Positions 10,390 through 22,679 of a stretch of 64,000 bases of DNA are shown here, piece after piece. Each line of letters starts with the position of its first letter. Within the stretch, counting starts at the first letter, position 1. This stretch comes from Batillaria attramentaria (lineage: Eukaryota; Mollusca; Gastropoda; Batillariidae). The DNA is taken from assembly GCA_018292915.2 (NCBI GenBank), contig JACVVK020000383.1, positions 268,501-332,500 on the forward strand. The letters are read 5' to 3'. Both the position numbers and the translations under genes were made by a program. The notes below the pieces were generated by a model. The model saw nothing but the letters and a program-made list of their open reading frames with translations, did no database searches and was not told where the DNA came from.

Positions 10390-10960
10390 TATTCATCTTC
10401 TTCTCTGTCTCTCCCTCTCTCTCTCTCTCTCTTTCAAAGCTTGCAGGCCCCATGGGCTCGCCTTCACGCGGCGGGGCTGACTTCGCCAAGCTTGCTCACC
10501 CCTTTTGCTCTTTCTTTACTCTTATTGCTGCCTCCCTCGGTCCATTCTCCTGTCTTTTGCTCTCTTAAAGTCTCCTCCGGGGGGAGGTCAGTAAGCGGGT
10601 GTCTGCTGACCCTTGGTCCAGTGAGACATCTGAGGGTCATTTCTGAAGGCCGACTTCACTGGATCCCCCCCACCTGGTCTTCAGCCTGGCGGGCTTTGTT
10701 CGCAGCGCCCTGCTGGTGCTGCTGAACACCTGTCACGTTGAAGACCTTCACAACGCACCCCTCTCTGGTGCGTTGTTTTCCCAAACCGCCTCTCGGCGGG
10801 GAGGTTCCGTGTTGGAGCGGTCTATTCTCCAACTGCCTCCCAGGCATGTTGTCTTCATTGGCAACTGAGGCATTTTCCTTCCTGCCTCTCTGTCTATCCC
10901 CTCACCAGCGCATTCGCCTGTCTCTTTTTCTTTAACCCCCCCCCCCCCCCCCCCCGAATT
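10390..10960 (+). other. C/T-rich, GC-rich block with adjacent hairpins, origin unknown
   Basis: This compositional island begins with CT repeats (10410-10435) and ends in a run of about 20 C (10937-10956). It contains two neighbouring stem-loops: CAACGCACC/GGTGCGTTG with a 7-nt loop (near 10752-10776), and CCGCC/GGCGG shortly after. It is open in one frame for about 140 codons but the translation is Ser/Leu/Pro-rich without motifs. It could be an untranslated part of a retroelement or a structured RNA; neither is demonstrated. Confidence 0.35.
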
Positions 10961-12423
10961 TAGCCGCTCTGTCCTTCCTCTCATCTCTCAGCTGATTTCT
11001 AAGTTCGGCCCTTTCATCTATATTTCTTCTTTTTAACCTCTCACCCACGTCTGCACTACCAGTGGTTAGGAATAAGTGATGTTGGGCATATGCTGCGAAC
11101 TGGTATATTGCGCCTAGGAGATGATAAGTTGCAATATTTGCTGTATATGCGCTTAGTATTTATCTTTGTTTTACCTAGTTGTAATTGTCATTTGTTTTCT
11201 ACGCTTTTTTGTTAACGGGGAGTTCGATAAATTAGCTTGAAGGTGCAGCGTCTCCTGCATGTCCTAGGTTTATATTGCCCCGTAGACCAGTTTGCATCCT
11301 TTGTCCAACGTTACATTCTTTTTTTTTTTTTTTTTTTTTTTTTTCATGTAGTGCAGGCACACTCAGCCGCGAATTAGTCTTTGTGGCTTGCGCGGCTTTA
11401 AGCCCTAAAAAACTCACAATAAAATGCCTGAATATGAATAAAGTTTGAAAACCATGGACTCTGGGTTCTGTGGTGGATTTAAAATGCACATTATGTTGAA
11501 CTTGTGGGCAATAAATGAAATATTACCAATCACTGAATCATCACTTGTGGTCAGATGCTCAGTTCACATCAGTTTGTATTCAATAAAATTAAAAATGTTG
11601 TTTACCAAGTACACACACAGACACACACAGTGACACACACACACACCGAGGTAGTTCACTTCAGATTGTACTTAATTTTCCGGGGGCTTACACCGCGGCC
11701 AGGTGTGGTCAAACTTTAAAGACGGTACTCTTTGTCCGTACATTCACACACCTTCATATGTTCACACCTGCTGTAGCTCAGTTTCGTGCAAAACTATGCG
11801 GAAATGTTACTGATGCAGGTTTAAACAAACAAAAAATAAATAAATAAAAAACAACAACAACAAACTAGATAAACTAAATGCACAAACAGTGGATTCCCCC
11901 GGCCGCCATATCGAAAAGTACGAGTAGTTCCCCTCCTACCGGAAAACAAGGGAAGTAATTACCGCCCTGACCGTGTGACTGCTGACCAGAGAGAAGCGGA
12001 ACTGACACTATTATTTTTAGCAAATATTGCGCGAGAGGGATGGACTGTGCTGGGGAAGAGAAACAAATCCTAGCACTGTCAGCACTGACGCTTTGCTTGG
12101 CTTATAGTGATACCTAATATAGTAGAGTCAGCTGAACTGAAGAGAGAGAGAAAAAAAAACCCAAACAAACAAACAAACAAACAAAAAAAAAAAACCCTGA
12201 AAAGTCCGGGGCATTTTCATCACACAAGCACACTCTATTGCGTGCAACTTATCACAGAATCTCCAGAAACACGATTATCCTTCATTTGTTCTCAGTATCC
12301 AGACGAATCACGGGCTTTTGCTAGACTATCAAATAGAAAAGAAGGTTGAGCATATTGAGTTGACGCTGAACAATACAAATGCCACTAAATATATGCCAGT
12401 GAAAGCATGGTTTTCCGAAACCT
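10961..12423. other. Intergenic with simple tracts, nothing recognised
   Basis: It contains a T tract at 11310-11344, a short CA-rich tract at 11611-11646 and A-rich tracts near 12150-12195. No gene, SINE or terminal-repeat element was found. Confidence 0.4.
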
Positions 12424-12592
12424 AAGGGGAGCCGGGGTGGTCGAATGGTAGAGCGTTGGACTTCTAATGCTCGGGTCGTGAGTTCGATCCCGGCTGGGGC
12501 CAAATATTTGTGCTGGCTTTTTCGTCGTTGCCCCGTCTTTGATATCACCCTATGTGGTGGAAAAGGACGTTAAACCCCCAAACACACACTCC
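12424..12592 (+). mobile_element. tRNA-derived SINE, copy 3 (best preserved)
   Basis: The head GGGGAGCCGGGGTGGTCGAA, box A region, GCGTTGGACTTCTAATGCTC, and an intact box B (GAGTTCGATCCC) are followed by a body with TTCGTCGTTGCCCCGTCTTT, GATATCACCC and a tail GGAAAAGGACGTTAAACCCC ending in an ACACAC run. The head resembles a tRNA with a long variable arm (Leu/Ser type). This copy is the best reference for the family here. Confidence 0.85.
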
Positions 12593-12870
12593 GAAACCTA
12601 AGCATGGAATGCTTTGATTGTAATCTTTACCGACTGGCTCAGTCTCCACAAATGCCAGTGTTTTTCACCGGCAGGTATCCGATGACCCGGCAATTCCGCT
12701 CTTGAGTTTCGGATATTCCACGATGAAAACTGACTGACCTAAAAGGACGAGTGGCTTTTGTTTAAGATAGGACTGACTTAACTCGATGCAATCTGAGCAT
12801 ACGCTCCTGTGAGAGAATAAATGACTGTAGTGACATTCAGTGCGTGCCGGCAAGTGTTAAGTTTCAACAC

Positions 12871-13056
12871 TGGTTCCTTAAAAAGGTTGCGATCACGCGG
12901 CAGGAACAACACAATGTGGATAGTATTACGTCAGTTAGTGGTGTTCATGCACCATGACAACTTCCTGGTTCCTTAAAACGGTTGCGATCACGCGGCAGGA
13001 ACAACACAATGTGGATAGTATTACGTTAGTGGTGTTCATGCACCGTGACAATGAAG
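12871..13056 (+). repeat. 95-bp tandem duplication
   Basis: TGGTTCCTTAAAA...GCATGCACC-type sequence of 12871-12965 is repeated at 12966-13056 with few differences. The second copy continues into a coding-like segment also found on the minus strand at 52.4 kb. Confidence 0.85.
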
Positions 13057-13110
13057 AGGAAAGAACATACCGCGGGTTATGTGAAGCAGAACTACCGCAG
13101 GGGGTTTTGC
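12966..13110 (+). repeat. Dispersed repeat with conserved peptide, copy 1
   Basis: The frame reads SITLVVFMHRDNEEERTYRG and then LCEAELPQ. The minus strand at 52555-52415 encodes SITLVVFTHRDGEEERTYRG and then LSEAKLPQ. The flanks diverge quickly. It is either a piece of a dispersed element's coding region or a duplicated exon; the family is not recognised. Confidence 0.6.
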
Positions 13111-13569
13111 CAGCGGTCACGAGCTTTATAACACAATCACTTGACTGTGAATTGCCTAATCGTTGAAACACTTGGAAACTGCGTTACAGTAGATTGTGAA
13201 ATATGTCAAGTAACACACACGGTTGTTTTTGCTTCAGATTAGATGGTCGTGAAGTAATCGTATTTGACAGAACTTTGGAAGACGAGACCAGGTGCCAAAT
13301 CAGCGGCTGTTTTTGTAGAAATATTCAGACTGTGTTCTTCAAATGAAAATAAACAAAACAAAACAAACAAACAAACAAAACAAAAAAACGAACAAAATAA
13401 CAAACAAGCAAATGAAATAATTATGTTGTAGTCGTTTGTGAGCTGCAAATGTGTGAACTACGGAGGGTGGGGGGGGGGGCAAATTTATATGCGAAGCCAA
13501 TGATCCAGATGAAAACAACTCCAAGCATGCAGTTTTCCATACTCCATTAGATATCATTAGTTATCCTGA

Positions 13570-13573
<4 letters not shown>

Positions 13574-13636
<63 letters not shown>
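13574..13636 (+). repeat. (AC)n microsatellite
   Basis: An uninterrupted AC run of about 60 bp. The following 13637-14690 contains no recognisable gene or element apart from TTTTG-rich tracts near 14610-14630. Confidence 0.95.
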
Positions 13637-13638
<2 letters not shown>

Positions 13639-14694
13639 CCAAGGCCATTGTCAACATTTATTTTTCACATCATTCTCCACACACGGATAACACGATGCAA
13701 GTGTGCATTACAAAATCAATACAACTGTTACTGAGAATCACGAAAAGTTAGTACAGTAAGCCAGTAGACAAGAGATAAAACAGAGAAAAGAAAGGAGAAC
13801 AAACTTCACACGAGCTCAACGACAAGATAATCTGATAACTGATTGTCCTTCAACCCAACAGCTGCAGGCATAGAATGATATATTACTGTAGAAGTAATGC
13901 ATCCATGTATTGTTAACCACATGACAAACAGTGAGAAGGACAAAAGATACCTGACAATGTACTGTGACGCTCCGTGACAGTGCATGAATTCGAACCGAGC
14001 TCAATGCCTGACGAAAGCACGTGAACAAAACAAAGCGGTTAAAAACCCCGACTAATCTACTTAGCTGCAATACCATTTGATATTTCAGCCGTTTATAAGT
14101 TCTTGTAACTGCTTGATGTCATATGAATCTGATACAGTCAACTGTGTTAGTGTCAAATCTGTACATAGAGTGATAATCTGAGGGTTTGTTTGATGGTACA
14201 AGTTCATTTTGTTTCATATTGCTGGGGGTGTTGCTCTAAGGATGAGGTGTTAATTTTCACGAGTCACTCAGATTTGCTGTCATACATTCACCATCATTAA
14301 AACGTGCGACAACATTGGCGTTCATATGTCAAACGTGCGCATTTCACCAAAATATTCATAAAGAGCGATTTGCAACGTTTGCACGTTCAACAGGTCCTTA
14401 GTATTTGACCAAATCAGGCTGACCAGACATTCCCCGTTCCAGAAGTAAGGAAGTAATCTTGCTCTGGGACAAAGAATGTAACGTTTTCGCAGAAAACGGC
14501 GGGTTCATCTTCTTCTAATTAACGGCCACCTTCAGTTTGCTGAAGATTTTGTCGTTTGGTCAAAGAGTAAGGAGTGTTTCTGATCATGAACAGGGCTCAA
14601 AGAATTTGTTTTGTTTTGTTTTATTTTGACGTACAACCAAAAACGTAAGTCGACAGAAAGCACTTACAAAAACCAAAAAAAAGGTTGGGGTGAA

Positions 14695-15245
14695 AAATAA
14701 GATGGGGCATTAAGAAAGCTTTGTGGCATGGATTCTAAATGCGTGGAATACATACATGGCAAGTAAAGATACTACTGCATCTCTTTCACCAACAAAAAGG
14801 AATGCCAACATTAAAACATGGGCTTCTACAGTACTTGGCCGGGATATACTGTTGTCTTAAACTAGAGTAACAGGGGCAGGCAAATATGAGATGAAACTCA
14901 GTTTCCTTTACACGAGGACATAATGGACAACACAAATCTGCATCTTGAACATTATGAACATGACCTAGCTTATGAGTCCTTGGCGGAGATACACCTCGCC
15001 GAAATCTTGTAAACTCTCTTCTAATACCAATATGTTTAAACTTCACCAAAAAGTCATTCAGGGTTGGCGACCTGAAGAAAGAGGAATGAAATTGAAACCT
15101 GTTCCTCATGAAAATGTCCCCCGCCCAATCCTGTCTGAAACAATCCATCAGTCTTTGTTTAAAACTTTAAGAAAACTCCTTACATGTATTAATCCCCAAA
15201 CCTGGGCAGCATACGTCAGAATAGATTGTATCTGACAGTCAAAAC
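14695..15245 (-). pseudogene. LINE retrotransposon C-terminal fragment (zinc-binding region)
   Basis: On the minus strand the frame reads, in order, DVCCPGLGINTCKEF, a stop, then MDCFRQDWAGDIF...RRGVSPPRTHK...DADLCCPLCPRVKE and TEFHLIFACPCYSSLR. The CxxC...H...C spacing is that of the zinc-binding segment found C-terminal to many non-LTR reverse transcriptases. After base 14786 the similarity continues in another frame (LVGERDAVVSLLAMYVFHAF), so at least one frameshift and one stop are present. No catalytic reverse transcriptase core is included. This is a 5'-truncated, inactive copy. Confidence 0.7.
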
Positions 15246-15689
15246 GATGGAAAAACACATATGCTGTGTGGTTCCGATGGGTCACGGAGTTCCTAGTATT
15301 GTTCCTAGTAGTGTTCCTAGTTCTTACCTGACCCTAACTGACCCTCCCCTTCGCAACGGCTTTGATTTCATATCACACGGACAACTGACGTCAGCGTCGT
15401 TATTTGCAATCAGCTGGTGACATTTTCTTGTTAGGGGGGAGGGCTCAAAATTGGAGTCTGCTGTTTAAGCTTCCCTCCAGTTTTCTCGATCCATTCTTCC
15501 AATGGAATCCGTTCAGGTCGCATCTCCTCCTCTGACCACCTGTACGCTTCTGGACCTCTCTTGTCTGTGAAGCAAATCTCCATGGAAATATTTCACAGCT
15601 ACCTCCATGACACACAAGTCATCGCTGTCACCACTGCCATCTGCGACAGGATGGAATTTCACCTGAACAGGATTCTCTGGTGGGCTGTG

Positions 15690-16256
15690 TGATTACTTAC
15701 TTACTTACTTAGGCCCTTGGCTCCAAGTGGAGCATAGGCCATCGACAACCCTTCGCCATCGCACTCTGTTCTGGGCTACTCTTGCCACTCCAGTCCAGTT
15801 GGTCCCCTGCTTGCATAGCTCTGCCTCAGTGTCCCGCCTCCAGCTGTTGCGAGGCCGGCCTCTCTTCCTTTTCCCCTGTGGGTTCCATGTCAGGGCTTGG
15901 CGTGTGGTGCTGGATGCTGGCTTCCTGAGGGTGTGTCCAATCCAGCCCCACTTCCTCCGCAGGATCTGCTTGGCCACTGGTTCCTGCCCCGCTCGCTCCC
16001 ACAGCTCTTCATTCCGGATCTTCTCTGGCCATCGGATGTTGAAGATGCGCCTCAGACAGGTGTTGAGAAATGTCTGGATCTTCTGCTGCATCGTCTTCGT
16101 TGTCCTCCATGTTTCGCATCCGTAGAGCAGAACTGACTTCACGTTGGAGTTGAAGATGCGAAGTTTGGTTCTTATGCTGACAACTTTGGATGCCCAGACG
16201 TTCTTCAGCATGACCATTGGGCTGTGTGATAACCACAACATTTCTTCCACCACCAT
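15690..16256 (-). pseudogene. RTE-like LINE 3' fragment
   Basis: The minus frame carries KLRIFNSNVKSVLLYGCETW, then CLRRIFNIRWPEKIRNEELW, RRKWGWIGHTLRKP, QALTWNPQGKRKRGRPRNSW and WRRVVDGLCS, which is the characteristic end of RTE-type reverse transcriptase proteins. The 3' end is an ACTTACTTACTTAC-like tract (about 15692-15711), a usual RTE terminator of short tandem repeats. Upstream of about 16190 the expected reverse transcriptase sequence degenerates, so the copy is truncated. Bases 15246-15690 hold nothing recognised. Confidence 0.85.
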
Positions 16257-17747
16257 GTCTCGAACAAATGCTTCTAGGTCTGTCCGTTTTTTTGCTGTTC
16301 AGCGTGATGCCTTCACACACAAACTCGCCATCTGACGAAACCTTACGTATTCCAAAATACACTCGCCCGCCCGTCTCTTCTTTGGACAATGCTGAAATGC
16401 CACTCGGCAAGTACTGGAAATAGGCAAGCCTTGGATCATCTGAAGATTTAAACCAAAACCCACCATGAAAATCTTAAGAATTCACTCCACCTGGTCGAGA
16501 TGAACACAACTCTGAACACGTCTGACGTTTACAAACTTCGGCGTGCTTTTGGTGTCCTTGTCTCCAAAGGCAGCACACTCCATTGCAGGATCGGACACGT
16601 TTCTCACAAGCTTCTTAAATGGTGATTGTGTTGGACTCTCAATCAAATCGCTACGGAATAGGTTCGCGTATACACGAGCCTTTTGGATGTATGTCTTGCA
16701 CCAAATCGTCCTTGTCGTTGCAGTCTGTTACATCTGTTACCAACACGGATGATGCTCCTAACTCAGTGCACTTCTCAGAACCTGCGGACAAATTATCACG
16801 GTCATAACAGTCGCATCGATCTACATATATTGAGCTTATGAAATTGAAGTTTTTGTTTGTTTGTTTGTTTGTTTTTGTCGTCGTCGTTATTTTTCAAAGG
16901 GTGTACTTTTCTTACGACAGGTGGGGAATTGAGTGGCTCAGCTGACTAATAATCGAACTGGACATTTGAAAGTCCCTAGTTCCGAAGTCGTTTCTTGGGC
17001 TTTCATAATACTTCGACTTTCTCGCTCCATCAACTTTGATGTTAGTGGTCTCTTTCTACAATCATAAAACTGACCTTTCGTCTGTAAGATCTGTGCTTAC
17101 GTTTGTTACTTATGGTGTTTTCTGGTGTCCGTTGTCTTAATGAAGTGACTACGCCTTACATTAGGAACTGTGACAGCAGAAGGAGAATTTTACGGTGCGC
17201 TATTTGCTGGGAGCAGTTACACTTACACTCAGCGTTACAAATTACTAATCTAAATCGCGGCAAGCAGAAGCAGTCATAACTTCCGACATGGTGTATTATG
17301 CTATTTCGATATGGCATGCACAAAAGGTCGACTTATCCCAAGGCTCCACTCCTACCGTGTGACAGATAGTACGCGTACTGTCAACCAGTCAGGCCAAAGC
17401 ACTCATACGCCCCGAATTGGTACGCGTACACTATATTTAGTACGTGCACTATTTACACTATTTATTTATTATGCGTACTATTCATTTTTCATTTATTTAG
17501 TACGTACTAAGTCAACCTGTCCAAAGGCTGAATTTCGAAATCGTACGCATACGTAATTAACCGGTCAGCCAAACAAGCTGTAAGTCCCGACTGATACATC
17601 TAACGTATCTACGACGTAGCAGAATTGAATAGTGAGATGGGGACTTTTTGCTCATCTGGTCGTTGATCACTAAATTCGAGAATCAAAGGTCCTCCGTTCT
17701 AAGATCCTACGTTTTATTGCTTCTGGCCTTTACTTGTGTCTTTATAA
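16257..17747. other. Intergenic, with clustered tacg palindromes near 17370-17560
   Basis: No gene is recognised. GTACGCGTAC occurs twice (near 17371 and 17420), followed within 150 bp by TAGTACGTGC, ATGCGTACTA, TAGTACGTAC and CGTACGCATACG. Confidence 0.4.
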
Positions 17748-18732
17748 CTAGAGAGGCAGAAGCCTCCATGACTCACTTGTGATATGGGTCAAGGTCATTC
17801 AAAAGAGTATGTTTGTAAAGCTCTTATCACTATCTATCATCAAGCCGAGTAAAGTGTCTCCGATGTTCTTCGTTGCTGGCAATAAACCCCCAAAATGTCG
17901 AGGTTATATTAATGAGATCTGTTGGAAAAGATCTCATCAATGGCTTTTATTATGCCAAGTTTGCTGCCTCTAGTATTTGTAGTTCCTCCAAAAACGGTAA
18001 TGTTAAAATTCACAACAGACATATTTAATGACCTTGACCTTCAGTCAAGGTCATTGAAAAAGGTAGGTCTCATTGCGGTCTGTCATCATGCCTTGTTTGG
18101 TGCCTCTACTGTTTGTGTTTTCAGAGAAAATGCCAAGGTTAAAGTTTCCCAAAAACAGCTTGCATGGCCTTGACCTTGACTAAAAGTCATTGAACATAGG
18201 TATGTCAGTAAAGGTGTTGCCAATGTCTATCATCATGCAAAGTTTGATGCTTCTGGTTCTAGATTCTGAAAAAATGCAAATGTGAAAATTTCCAAACAGA
18301 CTGCTTTAATGGCCTAGACCTTGGGTCAAGGTCATTTAAAATGGTATGTGTGCATAGGTTTTATCACTGTCTATCAGCACGCCAAGTTTGGCGCCTCTGC
18401 TGTTTGTTATTTCTGAGAAAATGCCAGTGTTAAGGTTTCACAAAAACAGCTTGTATGGCCTTGACCTTGACACAAGGCCATTGAATACATGTATATCTGT
18501 AAAGTACTTATCAATGTCTATCATCATGCAAAGTTTCAAACCTCTGATCTTTGTAGACTCCGTGAAAATGCCAATGTAAAATTTTCAAACAGACAACGTA
18601 AGTGACCTTGACCTTGAGTCAAGGTCATTTAAAAGGACATGTTTTGAAAAGTCTTATGGCTGTCTATCAGCATGCAATGTTTGGTGTCTCTGCTGTTTGT
18701 AGATTCTGAGAAAACGACAACGTTAAAGTTTT

Positions 18733-18812
<80 letters not shown>

Positions 18813-18861
18813 ACGACGGAGGGTTATTACATAGACTGCCATTGTTACACAAGGGAGCCAA
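17748..18861 (+). mobile_element. Pearl-like composite element (copy B)
   Basis: It starts CTAGAGAGGCAGAAGCCTCC at 17748 followed by a GACTCACTTGTGA motif, and ends near 18861 with ACACAAGGGAGCC. About six internal units each carry a TGACCTTGACCTT / GGTCATT palindrome (for example near 18030, 18170, 18320, 18460, 18610). The 3' portion has a (CA)n tract (18736-18809) and GACGACGGAGGGTTATTACA, the same closing block as copy A in inverse orientation. No coding region. Confidence 0.75.
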
Positions 18862-18905
18862 AAATAAAGACTACAATTGCAAAGATAAAAGGAAATACAA
18901 AAGGC

Positions 18906-20788
18906 TGACATGTATCGCGGAAAACATTTACGAACATTGAACAATTTAGCCAGGAAACCCTTCTTTGGTGTTGTGAAGTTCCCTTGTCACCGCATGTGCA
19001 GGTACGTATGAAATATGATATTCAAGAAGCACTTTTTTTCGGTAGCGATATTTTGGGGGTGTACTTATTAAAGTAGTTGCTGCGTTGTGAGTAGTGAACG
19101 TTTTTTGTTGTTTGTTTTTCTCAAAGAGCAGTGCACACTCAAGAATAGTATCCCAGTTGTGTCATATCAAAAGCTCATTGAAATCGCTATTGTACTTTTG
19201 TCACAAACAGCCATCGAAAGTGCAATCTGCTTAATAATGGCTGATTATGCGAAATGATGGGAGTAGGGACACTTGATTGGTTGCTGTGGTAAGGTGTATC
19301 CGCGAAAACAAGTATATTATGATGCAAATATTCGGGCACATGCTCGGTGTTTCAGACTTATCTTCCGGAACTTGTATGAGAGATTCATTGCTTATAGATG
19401 GCCGTTAATTGAAGCTATCAGTTCCCTATATGGGCTGAAAGCAGTGCTTACCAAAGAGCCTGCCATAATTGCTACATTTGATTCAATTTCTTTTTATACA
19501 TTTGTCTTGGTGGAAAAGACAATGACAAATCGTTTGAAAAAAGATCCGTGAATCTAAACAAGCACGTCGTCTTTACAGTGGTCTTTATTTTTACCCACTT
19601 TTTCCATTTCCTTCATTACATGCTGCGTGTGGGGGGCGGGGGGGGGGGGGGTACGTTCATATTTTGCCGCTAGCAGCCACCAGTTTTAACTTGTCATTGT
19701 TTTACATATTGGAAAAAGTAGAGTGATTCCAGAGGAAAGAAAACGTGCATCCCACATCAAATTTCATGAACTCCCCAATGCTTGAAATAGGTGACTTAAA
19801 ATACCTTTTTCTAATTAAACAGAGCATTAACTGCTACGGGGGTAGGTTACCAAGTAGCCTGATATGACGGCCACAGTGTACACAGCGTATTTTGTTATTT
19901 ACCAACTTTTAGAGGAGAGTCTTGGCACTTACGTGTTACTAGCCCATCCACTATGTCCTTTTGGCTGTGAGTGGTAATGAGGGGAATCCATATTGTGGCT
20001 GGGTTCAGAAATTGACTATACACAGCAAAGATTACAAATGACGCCGCTGCAGCAGGTATTGTGCACACACTTCAAGTTTGACTACTGGATATGTTAGGCC
20101 AGACACCCTGCGGTGGTCCAACGAAATGACCACAGATTTGCCTGTAGCGGCTCTCGGTTATCAAATCTTCCTTTTTCCATATAGACGCCAATTTTCTTAC
20201 TAATGGGCTGACATATTACGCTGCCGCAGCTGCTACGCTTGACAGATCATGTGCAGACGCACATCATGCTTTAGAGAAATGGTCCAGCATCCCTAAAATA
20301 CTATTTTAAGTGTACCTTTTTGCCTCAAATTCAAACGCACTCAGAAAATGTCGGACATTTTCATTCATTCCTGTTTTGAGGTACAGGTACAGAAATTAGA
20401 CAAACTTAATATGAAACTTCAAGTAAAATAATATTACGCGAATGCAAATAAAAAACAATAGACACAAAAGCAAATCTGTGAAATCTTTTATTTTCAACGT
20501 GTTTTTCCTTGGGAACAAACGCGGTTATTTTGCCTTTTTTGGACATTCTCAATTTTACGAATGAAAATTACTGGCATACATTACTGGCAAAGTGTGATGG
20601 AAAGTATGTAGAACACAACCTCAAGTCTACAGTAGTAAGTGGCTGAATTCATTTCAAGTGTTATGACGTATGTTAATCAGTGTTATGACGTATGTTAATC
20701 ACACGGCAAACATGTTTACAAGGTCAAGGTCATCGGTTTGTCTGTTTACTCCCAAACATTTTATTTCATCGCTGTGTTAGAATAAGCA
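18906..20788 (+). repeat. Left arm of a 3.8-kb imperfect inverted repeat
   Basis: TGACATGTATCGCGG at 18906 pairs with CCGCGATACATGTCA ending at 22679. Successive blocks stay collinear in inverse order: 18961 with 22625, 19140 with 22450, 19543 with 22050, 20040 with 21590, 20640 with 21225, and 20775 with 21105. The arms differ by point changes and by an extra ~200 bp in this arm (about 20112-20305). A 22-bp tandem duplication (GTGTTATGACGTATGTTAAT-type) lies at 20659-20702. An open frame at 19273-19551 is not recognisable. Confidence 0.85.
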
Positions 20789-21096
20789 AAAGAAATAGCA
20801 GTCACAAGCACCAGGCAAAACAAAATTAGCACAAACGATGTTCGTATGAGAAGATTTCTTGTGTACACCTTTGGTGACCTTGACCCTGGGAGTAAAGGTC
20901 ATTGAGACTAGGTGAACATTTTGTAAATAAAACTTTTGGCGTAAGATTTGCCCAATATGCATTGATAGAAATGCCTTTCTGGTCACCTCTAGTAATGGTC
21001 AAGGTCACGCTTGAGTTATGAAGATTTTGCTGTTTTTATCCTGAGGATGCTGTGAACTCATCAAATCACGGGGACAAAAGTGAGCAGCACCAAAAT
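20789..21096. other. Spacer between the arms of the inverted repeat
   Basis: About 300 bp with isolated GGTCAAGGTCA-type motifs (TGACCTTGACCC near 20876, GGTCAAGGTCACG near 20997). No gene is seen. Confidence 0.5.
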
Positions 21097-22679
21097 GCTT
21101 ATTCTGAGCGATGAAGTAAAATGCTTTGGAGTAAATAGACAAACCAGTGACCTTGACCTTGAAAACATGTTTGCCGTGTGATGAACATACCTTGTAACAA
21201 TTGAAATGAATTCAGTCACATACTACTATAGACTTGAGGTTGTGCTCTACATAATTTCCATGTTTGTTTGTTTGTTTCCAAAAAAAAAAAAGCCAACTTA
21301 ACGGCGTTTGTTCCTAAGGAAAAACACAATGAAAATAAAAAAAGATTTCACAGATTTTCTTTGGCGTCTATTGTTTTTTTTTTTTTTTCTTTTTTGGCAT
21401 TTGCGAAATGTTATTTTACTTGAAGCTTAAATTAATTTTGTCTGATTTTTTTACCTGTACCTCAAAAACAGGAATTAATGAAAATGTCCGACATTTTCTT
21501 AGTGCGATACAATTTTAAGCAGGGTGTTTGGTCTAACAGATCCAGTAGTCAAACTTGAGGTTTGTGATTAATACCTGCTGCAGCGGCGACATTTGTAATC
21601 TTTGCTGTGTACTCTGACCCAATCACAATACGGATTCCCCTCATTACCACTCACAGCCAAAAGGACATAGTGGACGGGCTAGTAACACGTAAGTGCCAAG
21701 ACTCTCCTCTAAAAGTTGGTAAATAACAAAATACGTTGTGTACACTGTGGCCGTCATATCAGGCTACTTGGTAACCTACCCCAGGAGTGGTTAATGCACT
21801 TAATCAGGAAAAGGTATTTTAAGTCACCTACTTCATGCATTGGAGAGTTCATGAAATTTGATGTGGGATGTACGTTTTCCTTCCTCTGGGATCACTCTCC
21901 TTTTCCCAATAAGTAAAACAATGACAAGTTAAAATTGGTGGCTCCCAGCAGCAAAATATAAACCTACCCCCCACGCAGCATGTAATGAAGGAAATGGGAA
22001 AAATAAAGACCGCTGCAAAGAAGACGTGCTTGTTTAGATTCACGGATCTTTCTTCATACGACGAGTGATTGTCTTTTTCACTAAGACAAATGTATAAAAA
22101 GAAAATGATTCAAGCGTAGCAACTATGGCAGGCTCTTTGGTAAGCACTGATTTCAGCCCATATAGGGAACTGATAGCTTCAATTAACGGCCATCTATAAG
22201 CAATGAATCTCTCATACAAGTTCCGGAAGATAAGTCTGAAACACCGAGCATGTGCCCGAATATTTGCATCATATTATACTTGTTTTCGCGGATACACCTT
22301 ACCACAGCAACCAATCAAGTGTCCCTACTCCCATCATTTTGCATAATCAGCCATTATTAAACAGGTTGCACTTTCGGTGGCTGTTTGTGACAAAAGTACA
22401 ATAGCGATTTCAATGAACTTTTGATACGACACAACTGGGATACTATTCTTGAGTGTGCACTGCTCTTTGAGAAAAAAAAAAAAACGTTCACTACTCACAA
22501 CGCAGCAACCACTTTAATAAGTACAGCCCCAAAATATCGCTACCGAAATAAGTGCTCACATGGATATCATATTTTATACGTACCTGCACATGCGGTGACA
22601 AGGGAACTTCACAACACCAAAGAAGCGTTTTCTGACTGAACTGTTCAATGTTCGTAAATGTTCTCCGCGATACATGTCA
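21097..22679 (-). repeat. Right arm of the 3.8-kb inverted repeat
   Basis: This arm is the reverse complement of 18906-20788 with diffuse mismatches and indels. Its outer part, and the following 22680-23090, reappears in the same orientation at 37619-38650. So the repeat family extends beyond the inverted duplication, and the right arm probably keeps the more complete end. Confidence 0.85.

Noticed and set aside
15297..15332. Short GTTCCTAGT repeat
   Set aside because: Only three imperfect copies without wider context.
16925..17000. tRNA-like segment (GTGGCTCAGCTGAC...)
   Set aside because: The box B is too degenerate and no SINE tail follows.
19273..19551. 92-codon frame in the left arm of the inverted repeat
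   Set aside because: No recognisable motif and no splice context; too weak to call a gene.
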